From positions 744,001 to 808,000 of the forward strand of contig JALOBK010000001.1 of the NCBI GenBank assembly GCA_023228325.1: 64,000 bases of DNA. Direction: 5' to 3'. This document shows positions 15,372 to 22,930 of this stretch, piece by piece. The DNA comes from a bacterium (GTDB taxonomy: Bacteria; Auribacterota; UBA6266). The position numbers and the translations under genes are program-made. The stretch's first letter is position 1, and the number at the start of each line of letters is the position of its first letter. The notes beneath the pieces were generated by a model that did not search any database, was not told the DNA's origin, and worked only from the letters and a program-made list of their open reading frames with translations.

Positions 15372-16388
15372 CTACATTGAAAATAAATATGTAATCTTTT
15401 CCCTGATAAGCCCGAAGAAGCACGTCTTGCCCGCATGAATATTCACAAAAGCGCTCATTCCGGTCTTAAGTTCATACGGAACCTGCTCTTTAAAATCTAT
15501 ATAAACATTTATGACATTTTCGGTAATTATTAGTTTTTTCTCTTTTTCCCAGAAAATCGGTCGGATTTCGGTAAGCTCTCCCTGAAAGACCTTATTGGGA
15601 AAAGCATAAAACTTCACGGATACCGGCTGTCCCACGCCGGCATACCTGATTCTTTTCTCATGAACGGGAAATTCAAGGATAAATTTTGTCGTATCGGCTA
15701 CCTGGCAGATTCTTTCGCCTTTTTCCGCAACGGTAAACAGTTTGTCGGAAAGTTTTCCGATTACAATTCCGGCTATCGGACTTTTAACTTTAGTCATTTC
15801 AATACATTTCTGCAGATATCCCCTTCTTTTTAAGACAATTTCGAGTTCCTGCTTTTTAATTTCCAGTTCGTGGCGCGCATTGTTGTATTTCAAGCGGGTA
15901 AGTTCCAATTCGGCGGGCGCGATAACTTCTTCGTTATACAGGTTTACATTCCGGTCCAGAACCTTCCTGTGCCAGGATATTTCCCCTTCCAGTTTTTGAA
16001 TCTCCTCTTTCAGGATAACTTCTTCCTCATATGAAGTGTCCATTTCGGAAAGCAATTCAAGATTCCTTATTTCGAAAAGGAGATCGCCTTTTTCAACCTT
16101 ATCGCCTTCTTTAACATTGACAGAAAATATTATGCCTTCCTGAAAAGCATCAATGTAAGAATACTTTTCCGGAATAACTCTCGCTATGCCGGAAATATTC
16201 TTGTTAATCGGCGTCAGGCCAAGAACACATAAAAACACCAGAAATACGGAAAGCTTTATATAATAAATCTTTCTTATCCTTTTTCTTTCTTTTTCAGAAA
16301 CCCTGAAAAGATCCGGTTTTTGAGAACCGATTTCTTCCCTGAGTTCAGGAATAACTTCTTTTTCCCCGTTCATTTTTTTCTCATCCAT
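15372..16388 (-). CDS. HlyD-family periplasmic adaptor (membrane fusion protein)
   Basis: 338 aa. A cytoplasmic N-terminus of about 45 residues precedes one transmembrane helix (about 47-66). Then follow the first lipoyl half (VNVKEGDKVEKGDLLFEI), a long coiled-coil hairpin (about 110-200), the second lipoyl half (VKSPIAGIVIGKL) and a beta-barrel domain to the end. Such adaptors bridge an inner-membrane enzyme or transporter to a TolC-type duct. Here the neighbouring inner-membrane protein is a glycosyltransferase instead of an ABC or RND pump, as with Alg8/Alg44 in alginate export. It starts 3 bp after the glycosyltransferase stop and abuts the outer-membrane-factor gene. Confidence 0.88.
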   Translation of the reverse strand: MDEKKMNGEKEVIPELREEIGSQKPDLFRVSEKERKRIRKIYYIKLSVFLVFLCVLGLTPINKNISGIARVIPEKYSYIDAFQEGIIFSVNVKEGDKVEKGDLLFEIRNLELLSEMDTSYEEEVILKEEIQKLEGEISWHRKVLDRNVNLYNEEVIAPAELELTRLKYNNARHELEIKKQELEIVLKRRGYLQKCIEMTKVKSPIAGIVIGKLSDKLFTVAEKGERICQVADTTKFILEFPVHEKRIRYAGVGQPVSVKFYAFPNKVFQGELTEIRPIFWEKEKKLIITENVINVYIDFKEQVPYELKTGMSAFVNIHAGKTCFFGLIREKITYLFSM

Positions 16389-16391
16389 ATT

Positions 16392-17927
16392 TTATTCGCC
16401 TCTTGTTGAAGTTAAATAAACCAAAGGAATGGCGCCGACAAAACTGATAATGAAAGGCAGGCTTACCATCAGCCAATGAACCGAATATTTCAACCCCAAA
16501 AAGATGCAGAACAAACCGAATAAAGTGCCCGGGAATAATGTTTTTACGGTTTGCATCAATGTAAGGCTTTCAAAAGGATTCTTTGACATCGGGCGCCATC
16601 CCGTTTTTTTAAAGGGGATGGATATCAAATCAAGTGTCACATAAAAAACGTTGTTAAGCGCCACAAGTGTGGAAAAAATTATTTCCGCTATAAGATTGAA
16701 AACGTCTTTAACGCTGCGGCATGTCACAATTTTGTGGAAAGCCATAATCAGCAATGTTCCGATAAGCATCGCGGATAATTCCAAATCTATCATCGCATAG
16801 CCCACAAAAGCATAACGTTGAAAAGTGAGCAACTGCCCCCCGAAACTGGACGAACAAAAAAACCCTCCCACCAACCAAAATAGAAGCATCATATGGGCAA
16901 AATAAGAATATACGCAGTAGGCGACATTAAATCTTGTCCCGAGCGATATTCCATTTAAAAAGACCAAAGGCCATGCCTGAAGAGTCCCACGAGCCCACCT
17001 TCTGTCTCTTCTCCTTATTTCAAGGTAATTATTCGGAACTTCTTCATAACTTATAATATCTTCACAGTAACATGTCCTGTAACCCATCTTGTCAAGATAA
17101 GCGGTTTCCCAAAAATCATGGCATATAATGCCGTCTTTGAGTTTCACTTTTGAAAAAGGCTCTATCCTGATGAGATTCCCGTGCCCGACAGACATACTGC
17201 GCTCAAAAATACGCCACATTAAAGTTACATTGAATTTCTGGGAAGATTCGGTCGCAAGCGCTATGAATTTACTAAACAGTGTTTTCGCATGTATTACCCG
17301 GATCCCTCCCTGAAAGATCGCCACATCCTTGTTCACAGGGTGTTCGGCTTTGTTTATAAACTTTTGAACTGAGCCGCAGGGCAAAACACTGTCTGCGTCG
17401 CAAACTATCATATATTCATATTGATGGCCGAAATGCTTAATCCAATCGCTTATATTACCCTGTTTTTTTTCAACCGGATTTTTCCTGTTCCTGTATCTGA
17501 TTATTTCGGAGCCGAAATCTTTTCTTAATTTAATGACTGTTTCATTTTCATAATTCAAGCTGTCCCCATGGGAATCGCTTAAAATCCAAAAATGCGCATT
17601 TTCTATTTTATTCTGCTCAATAGTATATTTAATCCTTTCATATATCCCGAAAGTTTCATCTTTCAGAGGATAAACAATTGCTGTAAAAGGATTCTTTGCG
17701 GGTTTCAATTCAGGCAACAGACGCTTCCGGGAAAAGACAAAAAATACCGCTTGCGTAAGCGCAAGGCACACATTAACAATCAATACACAAAACCCTATAA
17801 GCCAAATAACAGGGAATAAAATATTGCCCCCTTCAAAAACTATCATCCCCGCCAATACATAAGTTGCAAAAAACGTCAAAACTAAAACACAAAACAAAAA
17901 AAGATATCCCTTCATATCACTTTCCAT
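16392..17927 (-). CDS. OpgH-like inner-membrane family 2 glycosyltransferase
   Basis: 511 aa. Two N-terminal transmembrane helices, a GT2 catalytic domain (about 80-330) and several C-terminal helices. Catalytic signatures are SDSHGDS, DADSVLP (DxD), HDFWETAYLDKMGY and the acceptor motif RRDRRWARGTLQ. The last two, with SYEEVPNNYLEIRRRDRRW, closely resemble OpgH/MdoH, which makes the beta-1,2-glucan backbone of osmoregulated periplasmic glucans from UDP-glucose. The protein is shorter than OpgH (about 850 aa) and no OpgG-like gene is present in the window. The linked GH144-like hydrolase supports a beta-1,2-glucan product, but this is inference. A start at Met5 (17915) has a better ribosome site. 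Confidence 0.85.
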   Translation of the reverse strand: MESDMKGYLFLFCVLVLTFFATYVLAGMIVFEGGNILFPVIWLIGFCVLIVNVCLALTQAVFFVFSRKRLLPELKPAKNPFTAIVYPLKDETFGIYERIKYTIEQNKIENAHFWILSDSHGDSLNYENETVIKLRKDFGSEIIRYRNRKNPVEKKQGNISDWIKHFGHQYEYMIVCDADSVLPCGSVQKFINKAEHPVNKDVAIFQGGIRVIHAKTLFSKFIALATESSQKFNVTLMWRIFERSMSVGHGNLIRIEPFSKVKLKDGIICHDFWETAYLDKMGYRTCYCEDIISYEEVPNNYLEIRRRDRRWARGTLQAWPLVFLNGISLGTRFNVAYCVYSYFAHMMLLFWLVGGFFCSSSFGGQLLTFQRYAFVGYAMIDLELSAMLIGTLLIMAFHKIVTCRSVKDVFNLIAEIIFSTLVALNNVFYVTLDLISIPFKKTGWRPMSKNPFESLTLMQTVKTLFPGTLFGLFCIFLGLKYSVHWLMVSLPFIISFVGAIPLVYLTSTRGE

Positions 17928-18093
17928 GATAATGGGTTAAGATAAATCTGGCGGCCTAAAAATATACGAGGCTTGCCTGTTAACAAAATAAATTATAGGT
18001 AAATATGCCCTATAAAACAGTTCTTGTCAATAGAGGGAAAAATACGGCAAACAACGGGATTGTCAATTAATTAAGCAGTTTTGGGAAAATCCG

Positions 18094-18426
18094 CTACTTG
18101 CTTTTCTTATATAGTGCCAGGATTTTGTCATCCAGGGTTTTCATATCTGAGCCTTCCTGGCTTTTGACTATCTTGTACTTTATATAGTTGGTGTAATGAA
18201 TTTTGTTCGATTCCAGTATGTTGTTGAGCTCCTCGTGCTTGAAAACCCAGCGCGGGTCATAGGTGACCATCAGGTGGTTGCCTTTGCCCTCTTCGGTATA
18301 CTTGTGGATATCGGCCATAATATCCTGAAGCTGTTTTTTATTATGAAACTTTATTCCCTGGACAATGACAACCGCTACGACGCATATTATTACAATAAGA
18401 AGTATAATTAATGTCGGCTTTTTCAT
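18094..18426 (-). CDS. Membrane-anchored protein with a single RHS-type N-terminal domain
   Basis: 110 aa from the ATG at 18426, chosen because GGGGAGGG lies 6 bases upstream; an upstream in-frame ATG at 18453 lacks a ribosome site. One transmembrane helix (about residues 4-25) is followed by a single copy of the domain found four times at the start of the RHS protein: DIMADIHKYTEEGKG, HLMVTYDPRW, IHYTNYIKYKIVKSQEG and LDDKILALYKK. No known family is recognised. It lies 166 bp upstream of the glycosyltransferase on the same strand, so it may be the first gene of the RHS/glucan operon or a linked unit. Shared domain and linkage suggest interaction with the RHS protein. Confidence 0.85.
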   Translation of the reverse strand: MKKPTLIILLIVIICVVAVVIVQGIKFHNKKQLQDIMADIHKYTEEGKGNHLMVTYDPRWVFKHEELNNILESNKIHYTNYIKYKIVKSQEGSDMKTLDDKILALYKKSK

Positions 18427-18514
18427 ATTCGCCCTCCCCTGTTTTAAAGTCATTCTATAACAAAAGAAGCATTAATTCTACGGTTTTATGGTGAAATGGA
18501 TTGTACTTTTGGTT

Positions 18515-19351
18515 TTAATGGGATAAAACCTTTCGCAAGATTCCGCTAAACCTATCAAAAACATCCTGCCGCACATCGTCAACATAAGAATCAGGGCCGT
18601 TTTCCCGCTCTACAAACAGAGGCCCCTTCGCATCTATGCTACTGAAATATTTTTTAAGGTTTGCCTTAACCTGGCTCCCCTCTTTCCTTTCTTTGATAAG
18701 ACGAACTATGTTATCAGCGAGCAACTCCCTTTCAGGACAAAACCTAAGCATATAGTAAACATAATAAAGATCTTTTTTTAACTTTTCATCATTTTGCCGA
18801 TCGACAAAAGTAAGCAATTTATGAAAAGCAAATTTTGCTTCTGCCGGTATCTGAACATTTTGCCCATACATTGATACTGTTATCGTGGAATCAATCAGTA
18901 AATTAAAATTTCGAATCTCATTTACTTTGATTTCACGCCCAACGATTTTATTCACAATTCTTTTGGGACTCTCAGGATCAGAAATAAATTCAACTTCGGC
19001 TTTCATTTCCCCTGCTTCATCTTTCACAACAGGCACAAACGGGATTATTCTATCCATTGATACATGACGTTCCCCATATCCTAATTTCCTAATATGCTCA
19101 GCAATTGATTCCTTTCCGGAATAAGCAGTAACAGATATACCAAAATCAACATCGGTAGTGGTAATGACAGGGATGAAATCGCATAGAGCAGATACTGAAT
19201 CCGGAGAATCGCCGTCCAACCGATATGGCCATATATATTTTGCATAAATATACGGCACCCAACCTCCGACAAGAACCAGATACGGCAGAAAATCGGCCAA
19301 ATCATTTATAACTTTGATCAGCAATCTTTCAGCGGGAAATTCTTTAGACAA
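18515..19351 (-). CDS. AbiEii-like nucleotidyltransferase toxin
   Basis: 278 aa beginning with a TTG that has AAGGG upstream. The nucleotidyltransferase signature is present: LVGGWVPYIYAKY followed by TTDVDFGIS (the GG and D-x-D metal-binding residues), with later segments typical of the AbiEii/COG5340-like group (AEAKFAFHKLL). In type IV AbiE systems such enzymes are toxins neutralised by the AbiEi-like partner, here encoded immediately upstream with an 8-base overlap. The D-x-D aspartates are intact, so it is probably active. Assignment is by motif and operon form. Confidence 0.7.
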   Translation of the reverse strand: MSKEFPAERLLIKVINDLADFLPYLVLVGGWVPYIYAKYIWPYRLDGDSPDSVSALCDFIPVITTTDVDFGISVTAYSGKESIAEHIRKLGYGERHVSMDRIIPFVPVVKDEAGEMKAEVEFISDPESPKRIVNKIVGREIKVNEIRNFNLLIDSTITVSMYGQNVQIPAEAKFAFHKLLTFVDRQNDEKLKKDLYYVYYMLRFCPERELLADNIVRLIKERKEGSQVKANLKKYFSSIDAKGPLFVERENGPDSYVDDVRQDVFDRFSGILRKVLSH

Positions 19352-20018
19352 TGGTTTTCCCTTCTTCTTTTAACGTTTTCAACAAATATTCCGCATGGTC
19401 TCTTCCCCTCTGCGGGAAGTTGTATAAATCCAAATAAAGTTGGAGATTCGAAACAATGTTGTAACCATTTATCACTTGGGTATTGAAAAACGCGGCGTTT
19501 TTATAGTGCGGCTTTATCAGATAGAAATTGCCGCCTTTTTTTAATTCCTTGAGGTCAAGAGCTTGTCTTAAATCCAGCGCGATATTATTGAAATCTTCGG
19601 CCGGCAAATAGCAATATACTATCGGGGTGTTCACATAATGTGTAATAAAATTCGCTCCGGTATGAAGCGCTAAAGCATACTTACCGGCACTATTTTTAGC
19701 CGTAAAATATTCCTTTAGCCAGGCCAAGATATCTTCGCGGGCTGAGTAATAAAGATACGTCTTATTAAGTTCAAATTTGTAAACTTTGAGCCATTCCTCA
19801 AGCAACTCTTCTTTGTTTTGTAACACGCTATAACCGAGTCGGCCGGAACGAATTCCACTGACAAAGCCTTGCGCATACAATGCGGACAACACTTTTGCCG
19901 CATGCGCGCGACAAACCCCAAATCCTTTCTCAAAATCCCTGGCAACCCATTTTTTATCGGGTTGAGACAGCATAGCCCGTATAATTATATTCGCTTTATC
20001 TCCCAAGAGTACTCTCAT
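19344..20018 (-). CDS. AbiEi-like winged-helix antitoxin
   Basis: About 224 aa from the ATG at 20018 (a TTG at 20027 is an alternative). Residues about 1-70 form a winged helix (KKWVARDFEKGFGVCRAHAAKVLSALYAQGFV). The remainder resembles the C-terminal antitoxin domain of AbiEi proteins (YYSAREDILAWL, FFNTQVINGYNIVSNLQLYLDLYN). It overlaps the nucleotidyltransferase gene. AbiEi proteins repress their own promoter through inverted repeats; repeats of AAATGTC/GACATT lie just upstream at 20041-20099. Confidence 0.7.
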   Translation of the reverse strand: MRVLLGDKANIIIRAMLSQPDKKWVARDFEKGFGVCRAHAAKVLSALYAQGFVSGIRSGRLGYSVLQNKEELLEEWLKVYKFELNKTYLYYSAREDILAWLKEYFTAKNSAGKYALALHTGANFITHYVNTPIVYCYLPAEDFNNIALDLRQALDLKELKKGGNFYLIKPHYKNAAFFNTQVINGYNIVSNLQLYLDLYNFPQRGRDHAEYLLKTLKEEGKTIV

Positions 20019-20040
20019 TATATTCAATCACCTTCCCAAT

Positions 20041-20099
20041 AAATGTCCACTACAGATAAATGTCTATTAAATAATGGATATTCTCTACTAACAGACATT
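20041..20099 (-). promoter_or_regulatory. Repeated AAATGTC/GACATT motifs, candidate AbiE operator
   Basis: AAATGTC occurs at 20041 and 20058 (17 bp apart), and the inverted form AGACATT at 20093-20099, immediately upstream of the antitoxin gene. Position and symmetry suggest autoregulation. Confidence 0.4.
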
Positions 20100-20134
20100 C
20101 TACCACAAGGCTTCGCAGAGTCAAGCAAAAGGTT

Positions 20135-21124
20135 TCAAATCCTTTCAAATCCGCTTTTTAAAATTTCCCTTACCTTTTCTTTCAGTTCGGCGGGCTCGAT
20201 TTCGCTGATATGCGATATCCAGGAAAGCATCGCGGGGATGATTTCTTCGTAAACGCCCACTTTTGTTTCGATGAGGGCTGCGCCGTCCTTCTCAGGCTTG
20301 ACTTTCTGCAGGGGGAAATACTTGCCGTACCTGAAGTATTTCGCGGCTTCTTCATCAACTTTGAATGTCACTTTCTTGTCGCGCTTTTCCGTAAACCAGA
20401 TGTTCACGCTCTCATCAAGTATGGTTTTGAGGTTCCGGGGCATCTCGAAATACTCATCAAGAAGCGTTACCCCGCTGATGAAGTCCAGGCGGAATTTCAT
20501 CAGCTCACCGGCCTTTACATAGGCAAGCAGATACCACAGGCCCTCATAAAAAGCCAGTTTAACCGGGCTTACCTCGTGCTCTTTTGTTTCCTTTCCTGAT
20601 GGATACTCGATTTTGACCTTTATTTCATCATTTATGGCCGACTTCAGGTTCTCAAGGAAGGGATAGTCTTCCGAAAGCCGCTCTCCCTCGGGCAGTTTCA
20701 CGTAAAACGGGGATGAGCTTTCGGACGATATCACCCTTTTAAGGATAGAACTGAACGAGTCATCGAATTTTTTGCCCAGAACCTTGGATATTCCGTGAAG
20801 GAAAGAAAGGAGGGAGGCCTCTTCCCTTGAAAGCATTATCTGCTTGAGGGAAAAGTTGTCCATAAATGAATAGCAGCCCCGCTCCGCTTCCTGCTTCAAA
20901 GGAAACCCCGTAGTGTCTATCAGGTTAATATCGCGCTGGATAGTCCTTAGCGATACGTTGAATTCAGCGGCAAGGTCGCTTGTTCTAATGATTTTCTTGG
21001 TTTCCAGTTTGTTCAGGATTGTAACTATACGCCGGATTTTCTTATCGAACTCTCTTCTGGAAAGCGCCAAATCCTTCGCGGGACCTGATTTCTTAAATTT
21101 CTTCCCGGCCAAACCGGCAATCAT
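20135..21124 (-). CDS. WYL-domain transcriptional regulator (YafY-like)
   Basis: 329 aa. Residues about 30-90 hold an HTH_11-type winged helix (IRTSDLAAEFNVSLRTIQRDINLI). A central WYL domain (about 170-250) contains GLWYLLAYVK and MKFRLDFISGV, and a C-terminal WCX-like extension ends the protein. WYL regulators bind a nucleic-acid-derived or other small ligand and control defence, repair or stress genes. It diverges from the SIMPL gene. A CGACAC/GTGTCG inverted repeat in the intergenic region may be its operator. No target is evident beyond the neighbours. Confidence 0.85.
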   Translation of the reverse strand: MIAGLAGKKFKKSGPAKDLALSRREFDKKIRRIVTILNKLETKKIIRTSDLAAEFNVSLRTIQRDINLIDTTGFPLKQEAERGCYSFMDNFSLKQIMLSREEASLLSFLHGISKVLGKKFDDSFSSILKRVISSESSSPFYVKLPEGERLSEDYPFLENLKSAINDEIKVKIEYPSGKETKEHEVSPVKLAFYEGLWYLLAYVKAGELMKFRLDFISGVTLLDEYFEMPRNLKTILDESVNIWFTEKRDKKVTFKVDEEAAKYFRYGKYFPLQKVKPEKDGAALIETKVGVYEEIIPAMLSWISHISEIEPAELKEKVREILKSGFERI

Positions 21125-21171
21125 AAAGTTTCCCCTGAAATATAAAATCTCCTTTATTATAATAATACAAA

Positions 21172-21187
21172 CGACACCATTGTGTCG
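21172..21187. promoter_or_regulatory. Inverted repeat CGACAC-N4-GTGTCG, candidate WYL-regulator operator
   Basis: Perfect 6-bp arms with a 4-bp spacer in the divergent region between the WYL gene and the SIMPL gene. The overlapping word TGTCGCTATTA (21183-21193) recurs at 21235-21245, 52 bp or about five helical turns away. Confidence 0.4.
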
Positions 21188-21353
21188 CTATTAAAAAAAT
21201 TATTTTTATTTTTTTTCAGGGAACGTCATAACGCTGTCGCTATTATGGGTTAATTTCGTTTTTAGAAGATGTTTTCTAACTTAAACAGCCGGAAGAGGGG
21301 CGGCCTCAATAAAATTACATATCAGGTTGGGCGTACCCTTTTCTTCGGCGCAT

Positions 21354-21372
21354 TGATTTGCGAAGCAAATCA
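21354..21372 (+). promoter_or_regulatory. 8-bp hairpin before the SIMPL ribosome site
   Basis: TGATTTGC-GAA-GCAAATCA forms a perfect 8-bp stem with a three-base loop that ends just before the GGGGGG ribosome site of the SIMPL gene. It could protect the leader or modulate initiation. Confidence 0.35.
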
Positions 21373-21387
21373 GCAGGGGGGACAAAA

Positions 21388-22140
21388 ATGGAAGGGTTGA
21401 AAGTCTTAAGGAACACTCAGGTCATCATTCTGGGATTGTGCATAGCTATTGCCACAATCTTCTCAAGCGTAATCATGTCGCAGGGGTTCATGAAAATCAA
21501 AAAATTCAGCAATGAAGTCATCTCTGTCACAGGTTCGGCGGAGAAGAAAATCAAATCGGATTATATCGTATGGAATTCGGGTTTCTTCGCAAGAAACGCC
21601 GACTTAACCGCCGCATTCGAAAAGCTTAAGGAAGACCTTAAGACTGTGAAACAGTATTTGTCCGATAAGGGCATAAAAGCCGATGAAATCACGTTTGCGC
21701 AGGTAAATACCAATGTGCTCTATAAGAAAAATGAAAAGGGATACGACACAAACGAGATAGAAGGATACAAGCTTACGCAGGGAATAGAAGTCAAGTCGTA
21801 TGATATAGACAGGATAGACGCCGTATCGCGCGAATCAACCGAGTTAATCAACAAAGGCATTGAGTTCATATCCGTTTCGCCCGAATACTTTTACACAAAA
21901 CTCTCGGACCTCAAGATAGAGATGCTCGAAAAAGCGACCGATGACGCGAAAAAACGGGCCGAAGCGATGGCAAAATCAACGGGAAACAGCATAGGGCTGA
22001 TGAGAGCCGCGAAAATGGGCGTTTTCCAGATAACACCCGTAAACTCTTACGACGTATCGTGGTACGGGAAAAATGACACCTCGTCACTGGATAAAAAAGT
22101 GACCGCGGTCGTCAATGTTGAGTTCGCGATAAAGGAGTGA
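21388..22140 (+). CDS. SIMPL-domain (DUF541) protein
   Basis: 250 aa from the ATG at 21388, preceded by AGGGGGGAC. One N-terminal membrane anchor (about residues 5-27) is followed by a SIMPL/DUF541 domain (about 40-250) with the typical start ISVTGSAEKKIKSDYIVW and the helix KATDDAKKRAEAMAKSTGNSIG. Homologues include YggE-type periplasmic proteins linked to stress tolerance; the molecular function is not settled. The gene is monocistronic and faces a convergent small membrane protein. Confidence 0.85.
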   Translation: MEGLKVLRNTQVIILGLCIAIATIFSSVIMSQGFMKIKKFSNEVISVTGSAEKKIKSDYIVWNSGFFARNADLTAAFEKLKEDLKTVKQYLSDKGIKADEITFAQVNTNVLYKKNEKGYDTNEIEGYKLTQGIEVKSYDIDRIDAVSRESTELINKGIEFISVSPEYFYTKLSDLKIEMLEKATDDAKKRAEAMAKSTGNSIGLMRAAKMGVFQITPVNSYDVSWYGKNDTSSLDKKVTAVVNVEFAIKE

Positions 22141-22148
22141 GGTTAAGG

Positions 22149-22412
22149 TTAAGGCTGCTGTTTTTTGCCCACGAGCGCATTATAAAGAAGGGCAAAGACA
22201 GCGCAGCCGATTGCGGCGTCAAAGAAACCGTAAACCGCGCCGATTAAACTGCCGAGCGGGCTTATGCTGTAGCCGATATAATAACATCTGCCTACTATGG
22301 TGGGGTCTCCCGTATCGCCGCATGTCATAATAAACCACCATGTAAGAAGAAACATCGAAAGGGCCCACAGAATACCGCCGGCAAGAGCAAACGCTTTCAC
22401 GCTGAGCTTCAT
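22149..22412 (-). CDS. Small membrane protein, holin-like family of unknown role
   Basis: 87 aa with a GGGAGGCG ribosome site. Two main hydrophobic regions (about 8-30 and 52-80), with the conserved-looking core GYSISPLGSLIGAVYGFFDA. Similar short proteins in many bacteria carry a phage-holin label, but no phage genes are nearby, so the label should not be taken literally. Convergent with the SIMPL gene with an 8-bp gap. Confidence 0.6.
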   Translation of the reverse strand: MKLSVKAFALAGGILWALSMFLLTWWFIMTCGDTGDPTIVGRCYYIGYSISPLGSLIGAVYGFFDAAIGCAVFALLYNALVGKKQQP

Positions 22413-22561
22413 AATCGCCTCCCTTTTTTCAGGTTAACTTCAAACAAAAGCCGGAGAGAAATCAAAGTCGAGGTTAAGGCTAAGGCTTAGATTATATTAT
22501 CTTATTTTAAAAAGCCTGAAAAGTAAAAACAAACCGGGAAGAAAAACTACAACGGCTCTAA

Positions 22562-22681
22562 TTAGAGTCTCTCCATAGGCTCGCCGCAGCAGACAAGTTC
22601 TCCCCCGCCCGCTTTTGTCACTTCCACTTCGTTGCCGCAAATGTTGCATTTGTAATTTTCGCCGACGCTTTCCACATTCAT
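22562..22681 (-). CDS. Desulforedoxin-like FeS4 peptide, 39 aa
   Basis: Short frame with a GGGGGA ribosome site. The product has CNIC at residues 12-15 and a CCGEPM block near the C-terminus, the four-Cys pattern of desulforedoxin and of the N-terminal domain of desulfoferrodoxin, which binds one Fe(Cys)4 centre. No superoxide-reductase domain follows. Probable role is electron transfer linked to oxygen or superoxide defence in an anaerobe or microaerophile; that is inference from the family. Confidence 0.75.
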   Translation of the reverse strand: MNVESVGENYKCNICGNEVEVTKAGGGELVCCGEPMERL

Positions 22682-22930
22682 TTACTTATCCCCCTGTTTA
22701 AATATTAAAACTGATATCTATTTATATACGCGCGCAGGCCCGGTGTCAACGCAAAATAATTTTTCATCTCTCGCAACATACTGCCGAATAATAAGTTATA
22801 ATCATGTTTATGCCTGTATGCCGGCGCTTCAAAAAAACTATGCAGGCTGTTATAAAAGAAAAACCTTAACAAAAAAGGTTTATTGATGTATTTTGTTCTT
22901 CTTTAATGACATACATGGACGGGATAAAAC

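Noticed and set aside
22149..22412. Phage holin and hence a prophage
   Set aside because: No lysin, structural or integrase genes are nearby; the small membrane protein belongs to a family carrying the holin label without phage context.
22859..22882. Hairpin AAACCTT/AAGGTTT before the MATE gene as a terminator or riboswitch
   Set aside because: The stem is only 7 bp and AT-rich, without a clear T run in a useful position and without conserved riboswitch features.
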